Shown here: positions 32,782-40,732 of the stretch, piece after piece
Position numbering within the stretch: position 1 is the stretch's first letter
Layout: every line of letters starts with the position of its first letter
Assembly: GCA_036509315.1 (NCBI GenBank)
Contig: DATCFU010000249.1
Span: forward strand, 1 to 64,000
Length of the DNA: 64,000 bases
Origin: PALSA-607 sp036509315
GTDB lineage: Bacteria > Actinomycetota > Actinomycetes > Acidothermales > Acidothermaceae
Direction of reading: 5' to 3'
Program-made: the position numbers and the translations under genes
The notes under the pieces: model-generated
Seen by the model: the letters and a program-made list of their open reading frames with translations, nothing else
What the model was told of the DNA's origin: nothing
The model's database searches: none

Positions 32782-34170
32782 TCAGAGCCGGATCATTGCC
32801 AGCTGCGGCGCTAGCCAAAACGGCGGGAAATAGGCGGCCGCGTTCGAGAGCGGCAGCACCTCATCATGCAGCTCGATTCCGAAAATCTTCGTCACCATCG
32901 AGCGCCGTTGCTCGATCCTGCTCCAGGCGCCGGGGTAGCGCGCCGCGATCTGCCGTCGCAACTGCGCGTCGGCCAGCACCACGCCGTCCTCGATTTGGGC
33001 TGTGTGGTAGGCGCTGCCCGTGATCGGGATGATGTCCAACTGCAGCGCGTTGCCAGAGGCGAACACGACTGGCGATGCGGGGCTCACCGGCGACGACGGC
33101 CATTCGTCGAGGTGGATGAAGTGGCCAGGGTTGAGGTAAACGCCGTAGAACGGGTCGCCGATCCGGCTAAACGTCACGTCATACAGCTCCCCCGCGGTCA
33201 GCCCGATGCGGATCGTCTCGTACCAGGCAGCCGCCGTGGCGTAGTAGGGCTCGGCGAGCTTCTGCACGTAGTCGGCGGCGGCATCCGGAAGCTGGCTGGC
33301 TTCTTCGACGAGAAATCCGGCCCGCGCGGTGTTGCCGCCCCAGTAGCCGAGTCCCGTGCAGACCGGGTCGCCCAGCTGCAAGACGCGATCGCCCGCGCTG
33401 GCGACTCCATAGGCGGCGTTGCGCCCGCTCAGCATCGTCGGGTGATAACTGAAAGGCAGCAGGATAGGCGCCATCAGCTGCGTCGCCTCGAGCTCGGTCA
33501 TTCCAGCCCGGACGCCGTGCAGCAGCCGCCGCACCGCCGCCGACGCGTGCGTTGCGGCGAACTCGAACGCCGCGATCTGGTCGACATCGTTGTCGATGCG
33601 CAGCCCGCCGTCCGGGCTCATCAGCAGGTCCGTCGCGTTCGTGACACTTTCGACGAGCGCCGCGACCTCTTCCACGATGAAGTGGGGAACCTCGATCCAC
33701 GCTTGAGTCTCGGGCCCCGTCCAGAACTTCCAGCCGATCAAACCCACCCGTCGGACAGCAGGAGCCGCGATCCCGGCGTCACGCAGGACGGCGGACAGCG
33801 CCACGTCACCGGGATCCGGCTGACCGATCAAGCTGAACTTCGGTAGCCGGACGACATCGATCTCGAACGGCACCACCCTTGCCCACGCGACGTTCTCATT
33901 GCCGACCACCAGGCGCGGTGTTTGGCCCGGCAGCAGGATCAGCAACGACTCTTCCCAGCGCGGGTCGAAGCCCGTCAGGTAGGACATGTTGGCGAAGTGC
34001 TCGCGGTCGGCGTAGACGACGGCGGCGTCAAGATTGCGCTTCGACATTGCCTCGTAGAGGTTGGCGATCCGGCGTTCATAGGTCGCCGCCGGGATCACCG
34101 GCTGCTGCCGCGGAAGGTCGAAGGCCGGCAGCTCGATCTCCGCGAGTGCTACGCCCCACTGGCCACTCAT
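32782..34170 (-). CDS. M24 (pita-bread fold) peptidase-like protein with altered metal ligands
   Basis: A 462-aa protein with the N-terminal creatinase-like domain and a C-terminal M24 domain. GDPVCTGLGYWGGNTARAGF aligns with the two-aspartate metal motif, but the second Asp is Asn. GHFIHLDEWP keeps the His. LQLDIIP has Asp where a Glu ligand is usual. QIEDGVVLAD keeps the last Glu. Two of five ligands are therefore changed, so it may be a metal-free hydrolase like creatinase rather than an Xaa-Pro peptidase. ATG 34170 has GGGAGAAAG upstream. A LacI regulator gene precedes it. Confidence 0.75.
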   Translation of the reverse strand: MSGQWGVALAEIELPAFDLPRQQPVIPAATYERRIANLYEAMSKRNLDAAVVYADREHFANMSYLTGFDPRWEESLLILLPGQTPRLVVGNENVAWARVVPFEIDVVRLPKFSLIGQPDPGDVALSAVLRDAGIAAPAVRRVGLIGWKFWTGPETQAWIEVPHFIVEEVAALVESVTNATDLLMSPDGGLRIDNDVDQIAAFEFAATHASAAVRRLLHGVRAGMTELEATQLMAPILLPFSYHPTMLSGRNAAYGVASAGDRVLQLGDPVCTGLGYWGGNTARAGFLVEEASQLPDAAADYVQKLAEPYYATAAAWYETIRIGLTAGELYDVTFSRIGDPFYGVYLNPGHFIHLDEWPSSPVSPASPVVFASGNALQLDIIPITGSAYHTAQIEDGVVLADAQLRRQIAARYPGAWSRIEQRRSMVTKIFGIELHDEVLPLSNAAAYFPPFWLAPQLAMIRL

Positions 34171-34181
34171 GGCTTTCTCCC

Positions 34182-34301
34182 TTAGATCAGGTGGTGCCAG
34201 AACGGACGGGCCGTGAGATAGGAGCGACCGTTGGTGATCACCGCGACGGCGATGTCGACGCTGCGCGCGGTCGGTTCCTCAGGTCGCCGAGCATGCGTCA
34301 C
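34182..34301 (-). CDS. Possible 39-aa ORF between the LacI regulator and the M24 gene
   Basis: GTG 34301 directly follows the LacI stop codon, and the frame stays open to TAA 11 bp before the M24 start. It encodes a peptide ending VITNGRSYLTARPFWHHLI. Perfect packing between neighbours hints at a real small gene, or at the eroded end of another gene. No SD and no recognised homologue. Confidence 0.25.
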   Translation of the reverse strand: MTHARRPEEPTARSVDIAVAVITNGRSYLTARPFWHHLI

Positions 34302-35408
34302 TTATACAGGGGGCGCGGTGCTGCCGCGCACCACGACCTCGGTGCGGATCGGGGGGATGCGCACGGGTCGACCGGCGACCTGATCGAGCACCACACTCGC
34401 GGCCAACCGGCCCTGATCAAACAGCGACTGCGCCACGGTCGTCAGCGGCGGCACGCTGGCGGCAGCCGCAGCGACATCGTCGAAGCCCACGACCGACAAC
34501 TGCTGCGGGACATCGATACCGGCGCCCGCGGCGGCGTCGAGGGTGCCGAGCGCCAGCACGTCGGTGACGCCGAACACCGCAGTTGGACGCCGATCCGCGA
34601 GCATCCGTGCCGCAGCTTCCCTTCCTGCCGCGCGCGAGTTTCGCGCCGCGGCAACGACCGACACCGACGCCGGATCGACCCCACCGGCATGCAGCGCGCG
34701 GAGGAATCCAGACACCCGGGCGCGCATCCCGAGCTGGACGCCGGGCACGCGCGCCGGCGCGTCGGGGTGCCCATCTCCGTCGGTCACGCCAGCGGCATCG
34801 GCATCGGCAGCGTGGGCGTACGGCAGCGGAGCAGCACTGTCGCCGAAGGTGACCACACCGAAACTTGTGTGACCGAGGTCGAGCAGGTGTCGCGCCGCTT
34901 TGGCTGCCGCGCGGGCGTTGTCGACGCAGATTCGCGGCACGCCGGGGATTTTCGGTTGGCCCCAGGAGACCACGGGCAATCGGCGGCCCAAGACATCGAC
35001 CACCGCAGGATGTCCGGGCACCAGCGACGTGAGGACGAACCCGTCGACCAGGGCGTTGCGCACGTGCGCGTGCTCGGCATTGCCCTCTGTAGGCACGAGC
35101 AACAGCGCTTGCCCGGCGTCCGCGAGGCCGCTGGCTAACCCGTGCAAGAACGACACCAGGCCCGGGTCAGCGAACGCGTAGGGCAGTTGCTCAGTCAACA
35201 GCACACCGATGGTCGCGGCCCGCCGCGTTCGCAGCGACCGGCCGGCCGGATCGGGTCCCGCGTAGCCGAGCTCTTTCGCGACCGCGAGCACTCGCGCGCG
35301 GGTCTCCTCCGACAACTGGCCGGGGCGGTTGTACGCATTCGACACGGTCATCGCCGACACACCGGCGGCTTGCGCGACCGTCTCCAGAGTTGGGCGTCCA
35401 GGGGTCAC
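34302..35408 (-). CDS. LacI-family transcriptional regulator
   Basis: A 368-aa regulator with N-terminal helix-turn-helix and hinge (TLETVAQAAGVSAMTVSNAYNRPGQLSEETRARVLAVAKELGY) and a sugar-binding-like effector domain (IGVLLTEQLPYAF ... VVGFDDVAAAASVPPLTTV). It is divergent from the PQ-loop transporter gene, with two operator-like copies in the gap. It probably controls itself, the M24 gene and perhaps the transporter. Effector unknown. GTG 35408 is the start that gives the standard HTH position. Confidence 0.88.
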   Translation of the reverse strand: MTPGRPTLETVAQAAGVSAMTVSNAYNRPGQLSEETRARVLAVAKELGYAGPDPAGRSLRTRRAATIGVLLTEQLPYAFADPGLVSFLHGLASGLADAGQALLLVPTEGNAEHAHVRNALVDGFVLTSLVPGHPAVVDVLGRRLPVVSWGQPKIPGVPRICVDNARAAAKAARHLLDLGHTSFGVVTFGDSAAPLPYAHAADADAAGVTDGDGHPDAPARVPGVQLGMRARVSGFLRALHAGGVDPASVSVVAAARNSRAAGREAAARMLADRRPTAVFGVTDVLALGTLDAAAGAGIDVPQQLSVVGFDDVAAAAASVPPLTTVAQSLFDQGRLAASVVLDQVAGRPVRIPPIRTEVVVRGSTAPPV

Positions 35409-35431
35409 GCGGGCGCTCCTCTCTCTGCTGC

Positions 35432-35457
35432 TGTATCGTTACACCTGTATCGTTAAA
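35432..35457. promoter_or_regulatory. Tandem LacI-type operators
   Basis: TGTATCGTTACA (35432-35443) is one base from the LacI-family palindrome TGTAACGTTACA. A second copy, TGTATCGTTAAA (35446-35457), follows with a 14-bp period. Both lie 24-49 bp upstream of the lacI-type start in the divergent gap. Autoregulation is the simplest role. Confidence 0.5.
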
Positions 35458-35551
35458 GTACGCCGACGATATGCCGAGGTAACAAGTAGCTGCGGACGAT
35501 CGCCAGTGATCGCCGTCCCGTCTGAGGAGTACGCACGGTGGGTGCACGGCA

Positions 35552-36181
35552 ATGACCACGCACGAGCTCGCGTTCGGTTTCGGCTACCTGGGAGCAGCGC
35601 TCGGGGTAGCGATGGTGGTCCCCCAGATCGTTCGGATCGTGCGGCATCCATCGCTGCCAGGAGTGTCACCGATCTCGTGGGCGCTCACCGTCTTTGGCTG
35701 CCTGCTCTGGTTCACCTACGGGCTACGAAGTGGTGCCCTCCCGCAGCTCCCCGGAAACTTACTGCTCGTCTGTGGTGCCGCCGCTGTCGTGCTGCTGATG
35801 AAGTCCCCGACGTCGCGCGCACGCCGTGCAGCGCTGCTCGCGATCGGCGGCGGTCTGCTCGCCGCCACGGCCTGGATGATCCCGACCGAAGCCGTGGGCT
35901 ACCTCGCGTTCGCGGTTGGCACCGTCTCTACGTGGCCGCAGCTGTATGACTCGGTCGGCAACTGGCGGGCGCACGTCAACTCCGGCGTGTCACTGAGCAC
36001 CTGGGCACTGCGGATTGCCTCGCAGGTGTGCTGGCTCGCCTACGCGCTGGGTACGTCCGATGCGCCAGTCGCCGTGGGCGCTTGCGTTGCCGGGCTGACC
36101 GGTGTCGCGATGTTCGCGCTCGAGACCGCAGCCCGAGCTCCCGCATTCGGGTCAGCCCGCGTGGTGACCGAGACGGCCTAG
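35552..36181 (+). CDS. PQ-loop (SemiSWEET/SWEET-like) membrane transporter
   Basis: A 209-aa protein with about seven hydrophobic segments. Two PQ-loop motifs appear, VVPQIVRIVRHPSLPGVSPISW and STWPQLYDSVGNWRAHVNSGVSLSTW, one per half, giving a duplicated SemiSWEET-like fold. Sugar or small-metabolite movement is likely from the family. Divergent from the LacI regulator, whose tandem operators may govern it. No clear SD is seen at ATG 35552. Confidence 0.75.
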   Translation: MTTHELAFGFGYLGAALGVAMVVPQIVRIVRHPSLPGVSPISWALTVFGCLLWFTYGLRSGALPQLPGNLLLVCGAAAVVLLMKSPTSRARRAALLAIGGGLLAATAWMIPTEAVGYLAFAVGTVSTWPQLYDSVGNWRAHVNSGVSLSTWALRIASQVCWLAYALGTSDAPVAVGACVAGLTGVAMFALETAARAPAFGSARVVTETA

Positions 36182-36596
36182 CTCTCTCGGCGCCGACTCC
36201 TCACACAGTCAGGTTCCGACCACCGCCGTAGCTCCAACTCCTCAGGGATGCACGTTTTCCGGAACGCAGAAGCTGCATCTGTGGGAGCGGACCTGCATCT
36301 GTGAGGTATCGAGCGACGCTGGACTTGCAGGCACCCCGCTAGCGCAACTTGCGGCCTCGATTCCGCACATAAGCTGATCATCCGCGCCAAAACGATCTGT
36401 TTATTTGCGGAATCGCGTGGTCCATACCGCAGCATCGACTTCAACCGGACGGTATCGGGACGTGAACATGGAACGAACCTGCCGCAACCGCCGTCCCGTT
36501 CTAATGCGGTAACGCGCAAAAATTGATTGCGGATACCGCACCCCCTTTGCCCGCCTTACGATCGCGACACGATCGCCCGGCGTTGCGGAGGACATC
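36182..36596. other. Intergenic region with an 11-bp direct repeat
   Basis: No gene is supported in these 415 bases. CTGCATCTGTG occurs twice (36273-36283 and 36293-36303), 20 bp apart. GCGGTA/TACCGC half-sites recur further right, including GCGGATACCGCA about 65 bp before the lipoprotein pseudogene. These look like regulator binding positions on one or two helical faces. No promoter can be assigned with confidence. Confidence 0.4.
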
Positions 36597-37265
36597 ATGG
36601 CGGGAATCAACAATCGCGTCGTGGGCGCAGTTGCCATCGCTGCTATCGCGGGCTTCAGCTTGGCGGCATGCTCGAAGTCGAACAAGGCCAAGACCGTCAC
36701 GCCCAACGTCACCGCACCCTCGCAAGCCGCGGGAGGCAACGGCGGCGTCGGTAGCGCTGGGGCAAGTGCAGCCGATGGTGTTGTTGCCAGCATCGGCCGA
36801 TGCTGGCAACAACACCCTGCTCGCCAATGGTCCGGCGTGTTAGATCGTTACCGCCGCCGACATCCAGGCCGCCGTGGGAATGCCGCTGGGCAACATCACC
36901 GGAGACATCAGCGGCGGCCCGCAAGGCGCAACCAACTATCACAGCTGCATCTGGACCAAGGACGCGTCGGGAACGGGCGCCGCGGTGAACGTCTCTTACG
37001 CAACATATGCATCGGCGAGCGGGGAGCTTGCCACCGAGAAGGCGCGCGACGCCGGCACAGCGGACCAACTCAACAGCCTGGCGCCGAACTCGCAGACCGT
37101 TAAGACGTGTCGGTCGGCGACGGTGGATACGAGCTCACCACCACCGCCGGCGGAGACGACGCCATCACCTTCACCAAAGGCCAACAGGTCGCCCAGGTCG
37201 AGGTCGTCAAGGGCGTCGCGGGGGCCGCGATGGTGATCGCCCAAAAGGTCGCTTCGAAGCTCTGA
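36597..37265 (+). pseudogene. Secreted lipoprotein gene with three inactivating lesions
   Basis: The start is intact: MAGINNRVVGAVAIAAIAGF then the lipobox SLAAC and a low-complexity linker. After that the sensible frame (ADAGNNTLLANGPAC) is entered only if about 25 bp of a palindrome are skipped. A TAG stop (36841-36843) follows where the family has a residue between Cys and IVTAADIQAAVGMP. Near 37104 one G is missing, and the end (DVSVGDGGYELTTTAGGDD to VASKL) lies in a third frame. The conserved part resembles DUF3558-like actinobacterial lipoproteins. Three independent lesions argue against sequencing error. Confidence 0.8.
36777..36816. repeat. 40-bp perfect palindrome (20-bp arms, no loop)
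   Basis: The left arm GGTGTTGTTGCCAGCATCGG is followed directly by its exact reverse complement. Deleting 25 bp (36777-36801) rejoins GCAGCCGAT with GCTGGCAACAACACC and restores the reading frame of the lipoprotein gene. The left arm is therefore an inverted copy of the gene's own sequence, as produced by template switching at a replication fork. Confidence 0.85.
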
Positions 37266-37308
37266 TTGGTGCGCCGCACACGGCGTCTGATGGGCTAGGG
37301 TCGAACAT

Positions 37309-39378
37309 GTGTTCGATTTCTTGGCTGATCTGAACCCCGAACAACACGCGGCGGCGACCTTCGAGGCGCCAGTCCCGCTGCGGATTGTGGCCGGTGCCGG
37401 CACGGGTAAGACGACGGCGCTGGCCGGCAGGGTCGCCTGGCTGCTCGCTTCCGGCACGCCGCCCGAGCGCGTTCTACTCCTGACCTTCACCCGTCGGGCC
37501 GCCCGGCAATTGTTGGCTCGCACCGAAACGATGCTGGCGATGGTGCCCACCCCACGGCGCGGCGCTGGTCGCGTGCAGGGCGGCACGTTCCATTCTGTGG
37601 CCCACCGCACGTTGCGCCGCCACGCGCGCCTGCTCGGCCTGCCCGACGGGTTCTCCGTGCTCGACACCTCCGATGCGACCGACCTCTTCGATCTCGTGCG
37701 CGATCAGCACCTCGGCGCCTCGACCGTACGCCGGCGGCTGCCTCGCAAGGCACTGCTGCTCGATCTGTACTCGCGGGCCGTGAACACTGGGCAGTCACTG
37801 TCCGACGTGATCGCGATCGTCGCGCCGTGGTGCAGCGAACTCACCGAATCGATCGCCGCGATGTGCAAGGAGTACGTCGTGCGGAAGCGCGCACTAGGTC
37901 TCGTCGACTTCGACGACCTGCTGCTGTACTGGCGCGCCGCGGCACTTGACCCGATCGTCGGACCGCAACTCGCCGCTGAGTTCGATCACATCCTGGTCGA
38001 CGAGTACCAGGATGTGAATGCGCTGCAGGTCGATGTAGTGGCGGCGTTACGAACGTCTGATCGGCGCCTCACCGTTGTCGGCGACGACGCGCAGGCGATC
38101 TACGGGTTTCGCGCCGCCGACCCCGCGCACCTACTCGACTTCGGGCTGGCCTTTCCTGACGCGACGACGATCACGCTCGAGACGAACTACCGTTCGTCAC
38201 CGCAGATCCTGCAAGCAGCGAACGCGGTCGGTGCACAAGCGCCAACGGGCTTTCGGGCAATCTTGCGCGCTGCCGAGCCGGAGCGTTCGAACGGCGACAG
38301 GCCGCAGCTACTGCGCTGCGCTGACGAAGACGCGCAGAGCAACGCCGTATGCGATCGCGTGCTCGAGCAGCGCGAGGCTGGCCTCAGGCTGCGCGACCAG
38401 GCCGTGCTGTTCAGGGCCGCGCAGCACTCCGAACATCTCGAACTCGAGCTGAGCCGGCGCGCGATTCCATACGTGAAGTACGGCGGCTTGCGGTACCTCG
38501 AAGCGGCCCATGTCAAAGATCTGCTCGCCGCCTTCAGGCTCGCTGACAACACTCGCGACGAGGTCTCGTGGCTCCGGCTTCTACAACTCCTCGACGGCGT
38601 GGGTCCAGCGACCGCGCGTCGTGTCATCGACGTGTTGGCCTTGTTCGAAGACAAGACCGAGGCGGACGCCGATGTGCTGGCGCGGTGGCCCGACGCGTCG
38701 GCACTGCTGCCCACACGAGTACGACCGGCCGCCAACACCGCCGTCTCAGCTCTCGCGCCATATGTGGGTGAGACAGTCGGGGTGCATGCGGAACGGCTGC
38801 GGGTCGCGATCGCACCGCTGATCGAATCCGCGTACCCCGACGCGACCTCGCGCCTCGCCGATCTCGACGTGCTCGTGAGTGCGGCCGGATCGTGCGCCCG
38901 ACTCGCCGATGTGGCCGCCGACTACGCGCTCGAACCGCCGCGCTCGACCGGAGACTTCGCCGGGCCGCCACTGATCGACGAGGACTGGCTGATCCTGTCG
39001 ACCGTGCATTCGGCGAAAGGGCTCGAGTGGGACGTTGTGCATCTGCTCCACGCCGCCGACGGCAACTTTCCCTCTGACATGGCGCTCGGAACTGCGCAGG
39101 GCCTCGAAGAAGAGCGGCGGCTCTTCTACGTGGCGATCACCCGACCACGCCGCGCCCTGAACGTCTACGTTCCGTTGCGCTACCACCACCACCCACGCGC
39201 ACACGACGATGCACATTCGTGGTCGCAGCCGTCTCGATTCCTGGCCGGCGACGTTACGCACTGCTTCGACGAGCGCTGGACCCCGAACCCTGATCTCGTG
39301 CTACCGGTCGCGAACATGCCTGCCGTTGTGCCAGCTGCTGACGTCGTGGCCGGACAACTCGACGCACTGTGGGCATAG
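37309..39378 (+). CDS. UvrD/Rep-family ATP-dependent DNA helicase
   Basis: A 689-aa superfamily 1 helicase. Motif I is AGAGTGKTT, Ia LLLTFTRRAARQLL, II ILVDEYQDV, III VVGDDAQAIYGFRA, IV LETNYRS, V VHSAKGLEWDVVHL and VI LFYVAITRPRRAL. It lacks the long C-terminal RNA-polymerase-binding tail of PcrA/UvrD. A 3'-to-5' DNA unwinding role in repair is expected. GTG 37309 lies just before the conserved LNPEQ Q-motif. Its last codons lie inside a 17-bp tandem repeat that carries the stop. Confidence 0.88.
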   Translation: MFDFLADLNPEQHAAATFEAPVPLRIVAGAGTGKTTALAGRVAWLLASGTPPERVLLLTFTRRAARQLLARTETMLAMVPTPRRGAGRVQGGTFHSVAHRTLRRHARLLGLPDGFSVLDTSDATDLFDLVRDQHLGASTVRRRLPRKALLLDLYSRAVNTGQSLSDVIAIVAPWCSELTESIAAMCKEYVVRKRALGLVDFDDLLLYWRAAALDPIVGPQLAAEFDHILVDEYQDVNALQVDVVAALRTSDRRLTVVGDDAQAIYGFRAADPAHLLDFGLAFPDATTITLETNYRSSPQILQAANAVGAQAPTGFRAILRAAEPERSNGDRPQLLRCADEDAQSNAVCDRVLEQREAGLRLRDQAVLFRAAQHSEHLELELSRRAIPYVKYGGLRYLEAAHVKDLLAAFRLADNTRDEVSWLRLLQLLDGVGPATARRVIDVLALFEDKTEADADVLARWPDASALLPTRVRPAANTAVSALAPYVGETVGVHAERLRVAIAPLIESAYPDATSRLADLDVLVSAAGSCARLADVAADYALEPPRSTGDFAGPPLIDEDWLILSTVHSAKGLEWDVVHLLHAADGNFPSDMALGTAQGLEEERRLFYVAITRPRRALNVYVPLRYHHHPRAHDDAHSWSQPSRFLAGDVTHCFDERWTPNPDLVLPVANMPAVVPAADVVAGQLDALWA

Positions 39379-39425
39379 ACGCACTGTGGGCATAGACGAG
39401 GCGTGGGCATAGACGAGGCGTGGGG
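39361..39425. repeat. 17-bp tandem repeat at the helicase stop and convergent gap
   Basis: Units starting GACGCACTGTGGGCATA (39361, 39378) and GACGAGGCGTGGGCATA (39395), with a partial copy at 39412, fill the end of the helicase gene and the 48-bp gap to the convergent membrane protein gene. The helicase stop TAG is repeated in each full unit. Confidence 0.8.
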
Positions 39426-39426
39426 C

Positions 39427-40239
39427 CTAGGCGCCAGCTTCCGCGCTGACCGGGACGCGACGCGTACGTGCTAGCAAGGCAACACCGACCACGATCAGCA
39501 GCGTCAGGCCGATACTTACGTTTCCTCTGCCCCAGTTGAGGCCGCCGAGATTGTGGGGGGTGCCCATCCAGTCGGCAAACGAGGCGCCTAGCGGGCGGGT
39601 GAGCACGTACGCGCACCAGAAAGCGGCGATTGCGTTGACCCCGGTGAAGCGATAAGCCAATGCCGGAACGCTGATGGCCGCGGCGAAAAGCAACGCGGAT
39701 GAGAAGAAGCCAAGGTGAAGTGTGTACGCCGTCATGTCCCCGGCGGCGGTGCCCAATGCGAAGGTCGCGAGCACCGTCGCCCAGTAGAACAACTCGCGTC
39801 GTGTCGTGTTGATGCTGTGGATCGACAACGTGCCCTCGACCCTGTACCAGGTAATGAATACGGCTGCCAAAACGATGGCGAACCCAATCGTTGAGACCAC
39901 GTAGGGGACGCCGAACCGAACGTGAAGAACGTCGGCAGCCATCGTTCCGAATACCGCGACCATGACGACGGCCAGCCAATAGATCCACACGACGTATTCG
40001 CGCAACCGCAACTGCAACGCCAATGCAATGACGAAGCCAAGAAAGCCGAACGTGACTGCAATGACTGGGTCAATCTGATGGACGCTGTAGTCGGAGGTCG
40101 CTTCGCCCATCGCGGTCGTCAGGATCTTGACCACCCAGAACCCGATCGTTACCTGTGGAACCTTTACCCCGATGCGTCGAGTCAACAGCACCCGTCGAAA
40201 CCCCCTGCAGCCAAAGAGTTGGACTCTAAGGACGAACAC
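39427..40239 (-). CDS. COG4705-like multi-pass membrane protein
   Basis: Up to 270 aa with about eight hydrophobic segments. KVPQVTIGFWVVKILTTAMGEATSDY, repeated in a related form as NTTRRELFYWATVLATFALGTAAGDM, is the internal-duplication signature of the COG4705 family, whose function is unknown. The start is uncertain: GTG 40239 gives the longest form, but GTG 40191 removes a Cys/Arg-rich lead and still has a G-rich region upstream. It converges on the helicase gene. Confidence 0.7.
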   Translation of the reverse strand: MFVLRVQLFGCRGFRRVLLTRRIGVKVPQVTIGFWVVKILTTAMGEATSDYSVHQIDPVIAVTFGFLGFVIALALQLRLREYVVWIYWLAVVMVAVFGTMAADVLHVRFGVPYVVSTIGFAIVLAAVFITWYRVEGTLSIHSINTTRRELFYWATVLATFALGTAAGDMTAYTLHLGFFSSALLFAAAISVPALAYRFTGVNAIAAFWCAYVLTRPLGASFADWMGTPHNLGGLNWGRGNVSIGLTLLIVVGVALLARTRRVPVSAEAGA

Positions 40240-40732
40240 CTGAAGAACACCTGACGACAGGGCGACGACGGCTGCGACGTGCAGTGCTTACCTCGCCCGG
40301 CGCACAGAGGTACCCCTACGGTTGGTGCACGCCGTCCGGTCACCGGGGCCCCATAAATCATGCCAGTTATCATTCATGGTTCGCCTACTCACGTCCTGAT
40401 CGTGCATATCGGCGTTGTGCTGCGCCCCCTCTCGGTCGACTACCACGGACACCGCTCACGCGAGGCACGTCCAGCTCGCTCACCAGCTCGTGCCACTTGC
40501 CGCCACATTCGGAGGTGTGCAGGTCTATCGAGTCGGCGACGCCGGAGGGCTGCGTGGGCTGGTCGGCTCTCCAGCAGCGCGACCCCAGCGTCGCATTGAG
40601 CCTGGATAGCCCAGGGACCCTCGCCTCATTGCCTGCCATCGCGGCGCTGTCATCGCTCCCATAAGGTGACCTGAACAACGACGTACCTGGACGTGGGCGC
40701 GACGACAGCACGGGTGAAAAGAGGTGGTTGCC
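40240..40732. other. Intergenic region without a supported gene
   Basis: Nearly 500 bases. Several frames stay open on both strands, but none combines a start, an RBS and a recognisable protein. A minus-strand stretch around 40480-40620 reads somewhat protein-like (DLHTSECGGKWHELVSELD) and could be an eroded gene. The promoter of the following SCO1-fusion gene should lie at its right end. Confidence 0.35.

Noticed and set aside
36777..36816. Palindrome considered as a transcription terminator or insertion-sequence end
   Set aside because: It lies inside a coding region, has no T-run, no target duplication and no transposase. An inverted self-copy explains it exactly.
39361..39425. Short repeats considered as a CRISPR array (also at 45391 and 54572)
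   Set aside because: Units are head-to-tail with no spacers, are only 15-17 bp long, and no cas genes are near.
40284..40664. 126-codon plus-strand frame in the gap before the SCO1-fusion gene
   Set aside because: No RBS and no domain; low-complexity Ser/Pro/Arg content typical of chance frames in GC-rich DNA.
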